DNA of 64,000 nt, from positions 1 to 64,000 of IMG/VR virus record IMGVR_UViG_3300025840_003418; one strand, 5' to 3'. A model generated the notes under the pieces. It was given only the letters and a program-made list of their open reading frames with translations. It was not told the origin of the DNA and did not search any database. This DNA is from a virus. A program made the translations under genes and the position numbers. Positions 31,205 to 40,214 of this stretch are shown piece after piece (the stretch's first letter is position 1; every line of letters begins with the position of its first letter).

Positions 31205-31810
31205 TTAGATAACATATTTAAAAAAGTCCACATCTCGTTCGTGGACTTTTTTTATGGCTGCTATACTATTACTATTAAAATAATCTTTAAATTCCCAATG
31301 ATCATATCCTGAAATATTAGGCAATGGTAGATCACAGCCTAGATATTCTTGCACAGGTTTTAGATCTTGTTCTAAGTTTTCTGCTTTACATATGTAATCA
31401 ACCCATTCGCCATTTACATTTATAAAGTCTATTTGATTAGTAAAGCGATTAAACCAACGTGGAAATTCAAAAGGCACATTAGGATTGCAATAGTCAGCAA
31501 CCCATTCATTAATAGGTTTTAGTTCGAGAACAGTTTGTCCGTTCCAATCTAACCAGTAACCTTCGTCTCTTACTTTACGGTATAAACTAAAAACTCGTTG
31601 CCAAGGGTTTCGTACTACACTAATTGTCTTTGCTATAGGATAATATTCTTTCACAGTACCTAAGTGAGGATGATCTACCATCCAATCTACGTGACTAAGC
31701 ACATTAAAATTAGGACGCAACCATTCAGCAATCACTTTTTTCATAGCCATTCCTGTTCTTGGTACATGTACATACGCAAGTTCTGGTGTGTCTATATAAA
31801 ATGTTCCCAT
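31205..31810 (-). CDS. Sulfotransferase-like protein (201 aa)
   Basis: It resembles the sulfotransferase family that uses PAPS. The N-terminal YVHVPRTGMAMKK is in the place of the phosphosulfate loop (HIPKTGGT), partly degenerate. ISVVRNPWQRVFSLYRKVR is the 3'-phosphate-binding motif RxPxxRxxS. The C-terminal end has KKVHERDVDFFKYVI, similar to the usual D-x-x-x-F-x-Y. It is the last gene of a minus-strand operon with a desaturase. Substrate could be a glycan or lipid. The terminator hairpin encodes its last residues. Confidence 0.78.
   Translation of the reverse strand: MGTFYIDTPELAYVHVPRTGMAMKKVIAEWLRPNFNVLSHVDWMVDHPHLGTVKEYYPIAKTISVVRNPWQRVFSLYRKVRDEGYWLDWNGQTVLELKPINEWVADYCNPNVPFEFPRWFNRFTNQIDFINVNGEWVDYICKAENLEQDLKPVQEYLGCDLPLPNISGYDHWEFKDYFNSNSIAAIKKVHERDVDFFKYVI
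31220..31252. terminator. Bidirectional hairpin terminator
   Basis: AAAAAAGTCCAC and GTGGACTTTTTT are arms of a perfect inverted repeat with a 9-base loop, giving a U-tract on both strands. It ends the fibre transcript and also lies within the last codons of the minus-strand sulfotransferase-like gene. Confidence 0.85.
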
Positions 31811-32580
31811 TAGTTTGTTTTTATGACTTTAATTAACAATCCCATTAGATCCCATTCATACCAACGTTCACCGGTATAGTATTTGTTAGGCTTTGCATGA
31901 TGATTATTATGCCATCCTTCTCCTAAACTTATAATATTAGCAATCCAACTATTTGTGCTACCGTCTTTTGTTTCATAATTCCTATATCCATGTTTATGCC
32001 CTAGCACATTGACAAATCCAATTAGGTGTACTGTCATACTAGCAGGTACTACATATGCAAACAAAAATAGCATAGGATCAACTGCTAATAATATTGCACA
32101 ATAAGCAAATATTATTTTAAAATAATTATTAAAAATAAATTTATGCGTTTTACTACGAAATAAATCCTTAACATAACGCACAGGTATGTTTGGAACCTTC
32201 CAGTCATAACCTAGCCATACTTTAATAGATTCTATTATACTAAACTTACCGTCAACGTACGGCGAATGTGGATCACCTTCTCTATCTGATTTAGAATGGT
32301 GTTGACGATGCAATGCAACCCAACTTATAGTAGGACCTACTGTACTAATTACACTAATATATGTAAGAATTTTTTCAAGCCATGCATATGTTTCAAAACT
32401 TCTATGTGTAAGCAGTCTATGAAGCGTTATAACGCTGCTTACGGGTCCTATAATAAACCATACAGATAATGCAACCCAGAACAAATTATATTGCTGTGTG
32501 TATATTGCATACGCTACAGCAGGCACTGTTGCAATATGATTGAATGCTTGTAATAATCGTATTTTAGTATTTAAATTCAT
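31810..32580 (-). CDS. Delta-9-type fatty acid desaturase
   Basis: This membrane di-iron desaturase has three His boxes: HRLLTH (54-59), HRQHH (91-95) and HNNHH (224-228). Several hydrophobic helices flank them. Length (256 aa) and spacing match acyl-CoA/acyl-lipid delta-9 desaturases. It may alter host membrane lipids or act on another acyl chain. Desaturases are known as auxiliary genes in some marine phages. It overlaps the upstream gene by 4 bases and the sulfotransferase by 1. Confidence 0.92.
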   Translation of the reverse strand: MNLNTKIRLLQAFNHIATVPAVAYAIYTQQYNLFWVALSVWFIIGPVSSVITLHRLLTHRSFETYAWLEKILTYISVISTVGPTISWVALHRQHHSKSDREGDPHSPYVDGKFSIIESIKVWLGYDWKVPNIPVRYVKDLFRSKTHKFIFNNYFKIIFAYCAILLAVDPMLFLFAYVVPASMTVHLIGFVNVLGHKHGYRNYETKDGSTNSWIANIISLGEGWHNNHHAKPNKYYTGERWYEWDLMGLLIKVIKTN

Positions 32581-33197
32581 TTACCTTCTTCTAATCCTAA
32601 CCAAACTGTATCATCTATTATATTCGGTGACCATTCTAGCATAGCACCGTTTACTTTTTCTTGCCACACAAAATTTTGCCAACATTTTTGTACTGGATAT
32701 GGACAAGTTTGTATATATCCTGCACCCTCATTCCATGCACCATTACTTGCTATATCCATATGCTTGCGCCAAACCTTCCAATATCCTTTATTCGGACGAG
32801 CCTTTCTATTTTGCATAGTTATTAAATATACTTCGTAATTATTTACCGCTTCAAGCTCGTTAATAAGTTTACAAGTACATCTAAACCCATCAGTCATATC
32901 TGTTGCTGTCATCCTAAAGTCAGGGAATGTATAAAGTCTATTTATTTGTTTAGCTACATTACTAGGATATCTACCGTCGTTAAAAACTCCGCCCATTACC
33001 ATAGGTTTACCGGTGCTAGTCTGATATAGTACACCGTAACCTGTGTGTTCTTCTAATTTTAAATTTTCTTTTATATAATTATTTCTAAGCCAGTTGTCTT
33101 CTTGAAGGCAGAGATCGCGCACTTCTTCAAATTCAGGAGTGCTTTCATAATAAATTTTACAGTGTGTGTCTGATAAGTCGTATCGGTATCCCATCAT
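32577..33197 (-). CDS. Conserved hypothetical, possibly acetyltransferase-like (206 aa)
   Basis: I chose ATG 33197 (a second ATG is at 33194); the frame extends to 33248 but then would overlap the divergent gene. The sequence has GYGVLYQTSTGKPMVMGGVFNDGRY and LITMQNRKARPNKGYWKVW, which may be GNAT-like strands and a loop. A TTTAAATA motif lies four bases before the ATG, suggesting a leaderless or very short leader transcript. It starts the operon with the desaturase and sulfotransferase-like genes. Confidence 0.65.
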   Translation of the reverse strand: MMGYRYDLSDTHCKIYYESTPEFEEVRDLCLQEDNWLRNNYIKENLKLEEHTGYGVLYQTSTGKPMVMGGVFNDGRYPSNVAKQINRLYTFPDFRMTATDMTDGFRCTCKLINELEAVNNYEVYLITMQNRKARPNKGYWKVWRKHMDIASNGAWNEGAGYIQTCPYPVQKCWQNFVWQEKVNGAMLEWSPNIIDDTVWLGLEEGK

Positions 33198-33201
33198 ATT
33201 A

Positions 33202-33215
33202 TATTTAAATAAATA
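33202..33215. promoter_or_regulatory. Divergent late-promoter-like elements
   Basis: Plus strand AATAAATA (33208-33215) is followed by AGGAGG and the ATG at 33236. Minus strand TTTAAATA (33209-33202) precedes the ATG at 33197. Both fit or nearly fit NATAAATA within a 38-base intergenic gap. Confidence 0.5.
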
Positions 33216-33235
33216 TTCAATAGGAGGTACAAATA

Positions 33236-33919
33236 ATGAGTACAGCATTTTTACCTATAGATTTAGACTTCACTTTACCAGACGAGCAAGATATAATTAA
33301 TTTCTGTGATAGCATCGAACCGTTAAGCGAAGAATTAGGTACTCAATGGCATACATATATAATCTACAGTAGATTAGAACAAGACTCGTGGAAAGACATT
33401 AACGTGTGTTGGCACGAAATAAAAAATAAAACAGTCTATACTGGGAAAAAAGGTAAATTCTACAACGGATTTGACACTACATTTCCTGTATTTTCTAAAC
33501 AACTTATGCAATTACCATTTAAAGATATCTCATATATTGTGCTGTTTAGGCAAAGACAAGAAGTCGGTGCTCATACTGATCGTATAGAAGGTGAAACATT
33601 AGACGATACTCTAAGCATACAAAACAATGATCCTAGAAGATTGCATCTAGAACCCAAACGCTATAATGTATTAATGACAAAATTTGATTATAAAAGTTTT
33701 TATGTATGTAAGGACGAAAAAGACACACCTATATACCCTAATATAACAAAAGAAAAACCATGTTTTGCTTTTTCCTTAGACGAACATGCACATGGTGCAA
33801 CTTATGCTGGACCAGATAAAATAATGGCATTTGTTTCTGGTTCTTTAGATGAAGAAAGACATAAAGAAATTATTAAAAGAAGTACAGAAGTAAACAAAGA
33901 TAAAATGATCGTGTTTTAA
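33236..33919 (+). CDS. 2OG-Fe(II) oxygenase-like protein (227 aa)
   Basis: A strong AGGAGG site precedes it. VLFRQRQEVGAHTDR supplies the HxD of the Fe(II) facial triad, and FSLDEHAHGATY a later His. The C-terminal IMAFVSGSLDEERHKEIIKRS is shared with the paralogue at 34550. The order fits aspartyl/asparaginyl-hydroxylase-like oxygenases. It opens a six-gene plus-strand operon. Substrate is unknown. Confidence 0.7.
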   Translation: MSTAFLPIDLDFTLPDEQDIINFCDSIEPLSEELGTQWHTYIIYSRLEQDSWKDINVCWHEIKNKTVYTGKKGKFYNGFDTTFPVFSKQLMQLPFKDISYIVLFRQRQEVGAHTDRIEGETLDDTLSIQNNDPRRLHLEPKRYNVLMTKFDYKSFYVCKDEKDTPIYPNITKEKPCFAFSLDEHAHGATYAGPDKIMAFVSGSLDEERHKEIIKRSTEVNKDKMIVF

Positions 33920-33920
33920 T

Positions 33921-34553
33921 ATGTTAGATAATGCAATAACAAAATTAAATTTTACTGTAAATCTAGATTCATTACGTGAATACTACGATACATTAGTTAA
34001 TGACTACGAGCATCTTAGATGGGCGTGGGATAAAAACGGTAACGAAATTACCGAAGAGTGGTATGACAGAATAATAAGTAACGGTATTGGGTGTACATAT
34101 CCATATGGATGGGCAATACAGAGTAATCTTATAGATAAGTCAATACCGTGTCCTCCTTATAATATAAGCATTCATCCTAGAGGACTATATGAAGACACCG
34201 AATTAATGTTTGGCCTAGTCAAAAAATTAAAAGATATGATGCCTTATACATTTAGATGGAGTATGGTAGTTCAGCCGCCTGAAGGAAAGGTATCTAGACA
34301 CGTAGATGCAGGGGATCAATATACAGCACACATACCTATATACGAAGCACCAAAAGCAGTATTCAAATTTTGGGATGAAAACGAAACACGCAAAGATTTT
34401 ACGTTTAATGCTGACGGTAGTGTGTACTTAGTTGATACTATTATATCACACGAAACAGAGAATTATAGTGATACAAATAGAGTAGGTTTAGTTTTTAGAT
34501 TTTTTAGAAAAGATTTACCAAAATTGCAAAAAATTGTAGGAGAAATAAGTTGA
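33921..34553 (+). CDS. Aspartyl-hydroxylase-like 2OG oxygenase (210 aa)
   Basis: Motifs fit the Asp/Asn beta-hydroxylase fold: SRHVDAGDQYTAHIPI (HxD), VYLVDTIISHETENYSDTNRVGLVFRF (distal His, then Arg for 2-oxoglutarate). Such enzymes hydroxylate amino-acid side chains of proteins or small molecules. It lies one base after the preceding stop and overlaps the next gene. Substrate is unknown. Confidence 0.78.
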   Translation: MLDNAITKLNFTVNLDSLREYYDTLVNDYEHLRWAWDKNGNEITEEWYDRIISNGIGCTYPYGWAIQSNLIDKSIPCPPYNISIHPRGLYEDTELMFGLVKKLKDMMPYTFRWSMVVQPPEGKVSRHVDAGDQYTAHIPIYEAPKAVFKFWDENETRKDFTFNADGSVYLVDTIISHETENYSDTNRVGLVFRFFRKDLPKLQKIVGEIS

Positions 34554-35191
34554 TATTATATACTCCAATTGATATTGAATTCGATATGCCTCCTGAACAA
34601 GATATAATAGACTGGTTTCATGAACATAAAATTAAAGACACAGACTATTGGGAGTTTTCTGAGAATCGTCATACTTGGTGTTACGTAGCACTGCGCCAAG
34701 AGCCGAAAAGCTGGTATACATACGATGCTTGGTTAGACTGGAGTAAGGAACGTAAAGCAATAGACAACACATCTTTAGTGTTTCATCCTGGATTTGAAGA
34801 TACGTTTCCAGGACTTGCTAAATGTGTAAGAGAATTACCGTTTGATCAGATAGGTACTAGTGGATTTATTATGCAAATGGGCGAAATACCAGCACACCAA
34901 GATGCAAAAACAGACCACGATGCAAGTGAACCAAGAAGATATATCATATATGTAACTGATCCTAAACATAATACGTTTTACTTAGAACATAATGGTGTTA
35001 AAATATATCCAGACATAGATGAAAAATATAGGTGTTTTGCTTTTAACAATAACGACATTCAACACGGTGCTGATCCTACTGATAGAACTAAAATATTATT
35101 AAGCACTGTTGGTATTATTAACAAACAAAAGCACGAAGAATTAATCAGCCGCAGCATTAAAAAATTTGCTAAAAAGGTTATACAAGTATGA
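34550..35191 (+). CDS. 2OG-Fe(II) oxygenase-like protein (213 aa)
   Basis: The TTG start follows TAGGAG. It is a paralogue of the gene at 33236: the same YTPIDIEFDMPPEQDI-type N-terminus, then IMQMGEIPAHQDAK (HxD), ARRYxxY-like EPRRYIIYV, NNDIQHGADP (distal His) and KHEELISRSIKKF. The two copies flank an unrelated oxygenase, so duplication was not simply tandem. It overlaps the SGNH gene by ATGA. Confidence 0.72.
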   Translation: MILYTPIDIEFDMPPEQDIIDWFHEHKIKDTDYWEFSENRHTWCYVALRQEPKSWYTYDAWLDWSKERKAIDNTSLVFHPGFEDTFPGLAKCVRELPFDQIGTSGFIMQMGEIPAHQDAKTDHDASEPRRYIIYVTDPKHNTFYLEHNGVKIYPDIDEKYRCFAFNNNDIQHGADPTDRTKILLSTVGIINKQKHEELISRSIKKFAKKVIQV

Positions 35192-35880
35192 ACTATCTTA
35201 AAAGGTTAATAGAATTTAAAAAATCAAATATAAAAGAATATCTCGGAGTATACGGAAAAAGAAGGAAATTAGGACAGACAAATTTTAAAAAATATGCAAA
35301 CAATGCAATTTGGTTTTTTGGTTGCAGTCACGTATGGGGCATAGGTGTTGAAGATAAAGAAAACTGTGGTTATATACTCGAAAAACAATTAGGAATAAAA
35401 GTCCTAAATTTAGGTATTAACGGTGCAGGACCTATGACAGTAGCCGACGAAATAGACTCCTTGTTGAATAAAAGGTTAACACCAAAAGGAATAATTATTG
35501 CATGGCCTAGCAGCATAAGGTGGCAACATTATACAGCATTTGGTAGCAGAGTATTATGGTCACCGGCAAGACTGGACAATATATTTTATCATAATAATCA
35601 CTTTGGTTGTAAAATGTTATATCCTAAGGCATATAAAGAATATTTGAGATTATTAGCAGACGAAAGTATAATAAAAGTAAACAAAAGAGTAATAGACAAC
35701 GTGCGAGATAAGATTAAAGATATTCCTAGTATAGAATTTACATTCAATTCTAACGAAGTTCTTGACATTAATCAACTTACACCAATCCTAGATAAAGGAA
35801 AAGATAACTTGCATCCGGGTCCTTTAACGCATAAAAAAGTTGCAGATATATTAACCGAGTTAGTAAAAGAATGGAAATGA
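35188..35880 (+). CDS. SGNH-hydrolase-like protein (230 aa)
   Basis: FFGCSHVWGIGVEDKENC is the block I GxS with the nucleophile Ser, LNLGINGAGP the block with Gly and Asn, and DNLHPGPLTH the C-terminal Asp-x-x-His dyad. This is the SGNH/GDSL fold of esterases and sugar O-acetylesterases or acyltransferases. Between oxygenase genes, it may add or remove an acyl group on the same unknown substrate. Another SGNH-like gene lies at 49977. Confidence 0.75.
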   Translation: MNYLKRLIEFKKSNIKEYLGVYGKRRKLGQTNFKKYANNAIWFFGCSHVWGIGVEDKENCGYILEKQLGIKVLNLGINGAGPMTVADEIDSLLNKRLTPKGIIIAWPSSIRWQHYTAFGSRVLWSPARLDNIFYHNNHFGCKMLYPKAYKEYLRLLADESIIKVNKRVIDNVRDKIKDIPSIEFTFNSNEVLDINQLTPILDKGKDNLHPGPLTHKKVADILTELVKEWK

Positions 35881-36563
35881 ATTATTATTGGAATGATATT
35901 CCCGGCGAAGGCAAGTGTAGAAACAACTTAATTTACACAAGTCTTATATCAGACGATAAAAAAACATTTTGTCAATGGTACTACAACGACGAAGGATATC
36001 ACGGAGGACAAAACGAAGTAGTTGATCCTAATCTTATGCAAGAAAAGATGAATAGAGAATCATTTGGTTTAAGATTTATGAAACTAAAAGGTTATCAACA
36101 TTTAATTCCAGAGTTTACCATAAGTACCAAAGAAAAGAAAATATATTTTGATATTGACGGTATTGATTTTTGGAATAAAGCAAAATGTAATGTAGAGAAC
36201 TATAGCAAAGTTATACCTAACTGGGAACAACAAATGTTAGATATCTTACAGGCGCATAAAAATATTGGAATGTACAAGTATAGTTTACATCCGTCTAGTT
36301 ATTTTATTATAGATGGTAAATTAAAAAGTTTTAACTACTTCTTTCATTATCTGAATACAGAAGGACCAGTTAGCATTGCAAATCATGCAAGTCATATATA
36401 TAGTACACGTCAAAGTATAATGAAAGAACAAGTCGAAGCAATGGGTATAAGTTGGAACGATCCTGAACCACTAGTTGTTCTACAACATTTATGTTTTGAG
36501 AGTTTTAGAACAAATTATACAGATAGTTTTATAAATCAAGCAAAGGAAATTTATAGTGATTAA
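35877..36563 (+). CDS. Conserved hypothetical, possible kinase-like fold (228 aa)
   Basis: Start at ATG 35877 (ATGA on the SGNH stop) rather than 35871. LHPSSYFIIDGKLKSFNYFFHYL resembles the catalytic-loop/metal-binding region of kinase-like phosphotransferases (HPxNxxxxDGxxxxxDF) but with Asn in place of the metal Asp. FGLRFMKLKGYQHLIPEF could be the N-lobe. This is speculative. Similar proteins occur in cyanophage genomes without a known function. Confidence 0.65.
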   Translation: MNYYWNDIPGEGKCRNNLIYTSLISDDKKTFCQWYYNDEGYHGGQNEVVDPNLMQEKMNRESFGLRFMKLKGYQHLIPEFTISTKEKKIYFDIDGIDFWNKAKCNVENYSKVIPNWEQQMLDILQAHKNIGMYKYSLHPSSYFIIDGKLKSFNYFFHYLNTEGPVSIANHASHIYSTRQSIMKEQVEAMGISWNDPEPLVVLQHLCFESFRTNYTDSFINQAKEIYSD

Positions 36564-37371
36564 AGGAATTAACAGTAATACATATATTGATGTAGAACCA
36601 TATATAGATATGTCTACATTTGAAAAATTACAACCTGAAATAATTCGAGGATTTGCTGAAGCAAGATGGTTTGCAAAAGAAGGCACTTGGATGAAGCCGG
36701 GTTTTGAATTTAAAGATATGAGTTATATTCTCAATTGGAAACCTATATATGCTGCAATGGAAGAATTTCAAGCACTACCAGATGATGATCCTATAAAAGT
36801 AGAAGGTATGAAAATATGGCCTACTGACTTTAAGGATTATAAACAACGTAACCTAATAACTCGTTATTTAAAGATGGCAATGGAGGCATATGATCCTTAC
36901 ATATACTATTTTTTATATGAAGAAGGCGACTGGGATGATAGACCGGGTGAGAAAAAGAAAACAGAAGAGTCTGAATACTTTCCTAATGTAATGAAATGGC
37001 TAGAAGACTTTAAAACTAATGAGATATTTGAATCATTTGGTCGTGTTATGTTCTTTCATTGCGAAGCAGATGGATTGCCGTTTGAACATAGAGATTTAGG
37101 CGCCCATAATGGTATATGGCCTAAAGATAGGTACGAGCCACACAATAACGAATTTATACATATACGTCCAGATACAAGGAATCAGTTTTATATATGGGAT
37201 CCTGATAAAAAGATGAAACACGGTATAAACACTCGCGCTGCATTCTGGAATGATCAAGACTGGCACGGTGGTAACAGAGTGATGTCGCCAACTTATGGGT
37301 TGCGCATAGACGGTAAGTTTACAGAATCATTTAGAAAACAATTAGGTATAGATCATTTAGATAATTACTAG
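36556..37371 (+). CDS. 2OG-Fe(II) oxygenase-like protein (271 aa)
   Basis: The GTG start overlaps the previous gene by 8 bases. The C-terminal half has LPFEHRDLGAHNG (HxD), NEFIHIRPDTRNQFYIWDP, WNDQDWHGGNRV (distal His) and YGLRIDGKF (Arg), the order of aspartyl-hydroxylase-like oxygenases. The N-terminal 100 residues are helical and unrecognised. Substrate is unknown. Confidence 0.72.
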   Translation: MIKGINSNTYIDVEPYIDMSTFEKLQPEIIRGFAEARWFAKEGTWMKPGFEFKDMSYILNWKPIYAAMEEFQALPDDDPIKVEGMKIWPTDFKDYKQRNLITRYLKMAMEAYDPYIYYFLYEEGDWDDRPGEKKKTEESEYFPNVMKWLEDFKTNEIFESFGRVMFFHCEADGLPFEHRDLGAHNGIWPKDRYEPHNNEFIHIRPDTRNQFYIWDPDKKMKHGINTRAAFWNDQDWHGGNRVMSPTYGLRIDGKFTESFRKQLGIDHLDNY

Positions 37372-37372
37372 T

Positions 37373-38992
37373 ATGTATGATATAATATTATTTGGAGATA
37401 TGCCTGACCTAGAAACTTATTCTAGGGCTAGTGGTTCGCATAGAATTGCTACAGAATTACGTGAGCATGGTTATTCTGTTCTAGTAATCGACTTTTCAAA
37501 TTATATAAATTACGACAGGTTTTGTGAAATACTCGATCTTGCAATGAATGAAGATACATTAGCTGTAGGATTTAGTAGTACATGGTTTCCGTTTATATTA
37601 CCAGACGGATCATCAAGCCATCGAGAACCAAGTAAGCCATCTATGCGATTTAATCCAAATAGTGAAAATGAATTAGACAGTTTAAGTATGGAGTTTGCAG
37701 GACCAAACGTCGACTTATACTTTAATAAGATAAAAAGTTTATCTCCTAAGTGTAAAATTATATTAGGCGGAGCTAAGGCGTTTATGTATATTAACATTCC
37801 TGGTATAGATAATGTTTTTATCGGACATGCCGAAACGATGATAGTTGATTATATGAAAGATCTTAAAAAAGGCAATGTTGGTTCATATCCTAAAATTATT
37901 GACTATGACAAGAAAGGACAATCGCCTAGTTGGGATTTTAGGAGTAGCAGGATAGATTACGAACCAGAAGCATTTATACTTCCAAGTGAAACATTGCTTT
38001 TAGAAGTAGGACGAGGTTGCAGATTTAATTGTAAATTTTGCAGTTTTCCGCTAATAGGACAAAAACGTGTAAGTGATTATTTAAAATTTGAAGAATGTTT
38101 ATACAATGAACTAATGGATAATTGGAAACGCTTTGGTACTTGGAAGTACACAATAGTAGATGACACGTTTAATGATAGTACTGAAAAATTACAAATGGTG
38201 AAGCGTGTTGTTGATCGTTTACCGTTTAAGCCTGCATTCTGGTGCTACATGAGATTAGACATTATAGTTAATAATAGAGATCATATTCAACTTGCAAAAG
38301 ATATAGGCATAAGAGAAGTCTACTTTGGCATAGAAACACTTAATAGAGAAGCAGGTAAAGTTATTGGTAAGGGGATGGATCCCAAACGCATTACTGATAC
38401 GTTAGAAGAGTGTGCTAGGGTATGGGGTCATGATACTTGGATAATGACTGGGATGATCTGCGGGTTGCCAAAAGATACTGTAGAAGCATTTGAGAATAGT
38501 TGTAAGTATTTTGATAGACCTGATAGACCGGTAGGACACATTAACACAACACCCCTACGTATAATAAAACATACCGAGTTTACAAAACATAGATTTAACG
38601 CTGCATTTGAACTAGAAGCAGAAAAATACGGCTATGAGTTTCCATACGAAGATGTACCGTGGCGCTGGATTAAAAATGACGGAACTGATATTGATACATT
38701 TGAGAAGGCAACTGACCTTGCAGTTAAGTGGCAAAAGCGATTAGACTCTCATATAGATTTTAAACGAAATTTCTTTTATATAAGTTGTATAGACAATGAT
38801 CATTTTGATTTTAATAAACTAATGAGTTTTAAAACTGGACGCGAATATTACGAATACATGTCTGGTGTAGACGAACAACAACTTATGAAGGAACAGATTG
38901 AAGAAAAATATTTCAAGCCGCTAATTAAATTCTTGCACAAAAAATTAGTATCACTTCCTACCAGTAAGCGTGAAGATAAATTTTGTTTCTAG
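37373..38992 (+). CDS. Radical SAM protein with B12-binding-like N-domain (539 aa)
   Basis: The 4Fe-4S motif is Cys216, Cys220, Cys223 (GCRFNCKFC). The first about 180 residues form a Rossmann-like domain (AVGFSSTW, KIILGGAKAF, FIGHAETMIVDYM) like the cobalamin-binding domain of B12-dependent radical SAM enzymes. The His of the DxHxxG motif is absent, so base-off B12 binding is doubtful. ETLNREAGKVIGKGMDPKRITDT follows the TIM barrel. It is a distant relative of the three genes at 54466-58834. Its 3' end overlaps the convergent minus-strand gene by 42 bases. Confidence 0.88.
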   Translation: MYDIILFGDMPDLETYSRASGSHRIATELREHGYSVLVIDFSNYINYDRFCEILDLAMNEDTLAVGFSSTWFPFILPDGSSSHREPSKPSMRFNPNSENELDSLSMEFAGPNVDLYFNKIKSLSPKCKIILGGAKAFMYINIPGIDNVFIGHAETMIVDYMKDLKKGNVGSYPKIIDYDKKGQSPSWDFRSSRIDYEPEAFILPSETLLLEVGRGCRFNCKFCSFPLIGQKRVSDYLKFEECLYNELMDNWKRFGTWKYTIVDDTFNDSTEKLQMVKRVVDRLPFKPAFWCYMRLDIIVNNRDHIQLAKDIGIREVYFGIETLNREAGKVIGKGMDPKRITDTLEECARVWGHDTWIMTGMICGLPKDTVEAFENSCKYFDRPDRPVGHINTTPLRIIKHTEFTKHRFNAAFELEAEKYGYEFPYEDVPWRWIKNDGTDIDTFEKATDLAVKWQKRLDSHIDFKRNFFYISCIDNDHFDFNKLMSFKTGREYYEYMSGVDEQQLMKEQIEEKYFKPLIKFLHKKLVSLPTSKREDKFCF

Positions 38993-39508
38993 TCCTGCAT
39001 TAAATCCAGCATGCCAATTTTTTATATGCGGAAATTCATATAAATTACCCTGTTTTTCCATATAAAAGCACTCATCTTCAATTACAAAGCCTACAGCAGG
39101 TTGCGGTTTTGAGATAAACATTACAAATCTACGCATATCAACACCTTCGTCTTCCATTTCTCTATAATAATTATTAAAGATATCTGTGTGCCAAGGTGCA
39201 CAATATCCAGGATCAACACTACTTATAAAACTTCCTAAATGTTCAACACCTGCTGCTTCTGCAACTTGTAAAGAAATGCTTTTAGGAAACTGTTGATCAG
39301 GATAATAATGTTTAAACCTACATTGTCCGTTACCTAAGTATCCTGCCTTTTCCATTAAATTTACTTGATGTATATACTCCTCATGATAATGTTTACCTTC
39401 TTCGATGGGCTTTGGCCCGTATTGCTCATGTCCACCGGCTTTAACGCAAGTGTCTATAAGCGCATCTAGATCTATTCTATCTGCTAAGTTATCGATAAAA
39501 AGTTTCAT
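38951..39508 (-). CDS. 2OG oxygenase-like protein (185 aa)
   Basis: ATG 39508 is preferred because it follows GGAG and forms ATGA with the upstream gene's stop. PGYCAPWHTDIFNNY gives HxD and IKNWHAGFNAGLETKFIFTLTGR the distal His and Arg. The rest is unlike the other oxygenases here. It is the second gene of a two-gene minus-strand operon. Confidence 0.68.
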   Translation of the reverse strand: MKLFIDNLADRIDLDALIDTCVKAGGHEQYGPKPIEEGKHYHEEYIHQVNLMEKAGYLGNGQCRFKHYYPDQQFPKSISLQVAEAAGVEHLGSFISSVDPGYCAPWHTDIFNNYYREMEDEGVDMRRFVMFISKPQPAVGFVIEDECFYMEKQGNLYEFPHIKNWHAGFNAGLETKFIFTLTGRK

Positions 39509-40176
39509 TCTGTCTCCATTCCTAAACAAGTACCTAAGTTATTTTTAATTATAGTAGAAAGTAGTTGCCCGCACTTGAATACGGGTAATCCATTCTCTAA
39601 TCTAAAATCGCTTATTTGATATTGTTTATTTGCTTTATTTAAAACAGGACTTAAATTTTTATCAAATTCGTATCGAACTTCGTCTAAATCTTTTATTAAA
39701 GGAACAATTCTTATTGTTTTAGTTTCAGTTATATTAACTTTATTTAATAATTTTCTTACAACTAACTGGTGCCTGTATCTATTACCAAAATTAGCTGCTG
39801 AGTGTATAACACCTGTATCCATTAAATACCACTTGCCGTCTTTTACACATTTATGCATAGTTTCATTACTAATGTCAATTAAATAACAATCTATTCCGCT
39901 AAGATTTAGATGCCATCTATCATCAATATCACTATGACCAACATAGTTACTCTTACTTTCCATTGTAATAATTCTTGCTTCACCGTGTGGTTCTCTAAGC
40001 GTACTTAATATCCAATCCCACACTGTTCCTTTGTACTTAGGAGATATTTCCCAAGGATCATAGAAAAAATCACCAGTAGGGTTGTTTAATGTATGTTTAC
40101 CTGTATTAAAATCTGTAGTGTCGAGTGCTTGATCGATAAATTTTGTATCAACACTATATTGTGTATCTTTTATCAT
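39505..40176 (-). CDS. Aspartyl-hydroxylase-like 2OG oxygenase (223 aa)
   Basis: NYVGHSDIDDRWHLNL supplies HxD, LMDTGVIHSAANFGNRYRHQLVVR the distal His and Arg. The order matches the gene at 33921. A perfect TATAAATA lies five bases before ATG 40176, so a leaderless transcript is likely; an in-frame ATG at 40182 overlaps the promoter. Substrate is unknown. Confidence 0.72.
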   Translation of the reverse strand: MIKDTQYSVDTKFIDQALDTTDFNTGKHTLNNPTGDFFYDPWEISPKYKGTVWDWILSTLREPHGEARIITMESKSNYVGHSDIDDRWHLNLSGIDCYLIDISNETMHKCVKDGKWYLMDTGVIHSAANFGNRYRHQLVVRKLLNKVNITETKTIRIVPLIKDLDEVRYEFDKNLSPVLNKANKQYQISDFRLENGLPVFKCGQLLSTIIKNNLGTCLGMETE

Positions 40177-40181
40177 AAACA

Positions 40182-40189
40182 TATTTATA
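40182..40189 (-). promoter_or_regulatory. T4-type late promoter TATAAATA (minus strand)
   Basis: A perfect TATAAATA on the minus strand is followed by five bases and the ATG at 40176. On the plus strand a weaker AGTAAATA (40203-40210) precedes the ATG at 40215 by four bases, so both starts of this divergent junction look leaderless. Confidence 0.6.
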
Positions 40190-40214
40190 TGTCTCTAATT
40201 TAAGTAAATAAAAT

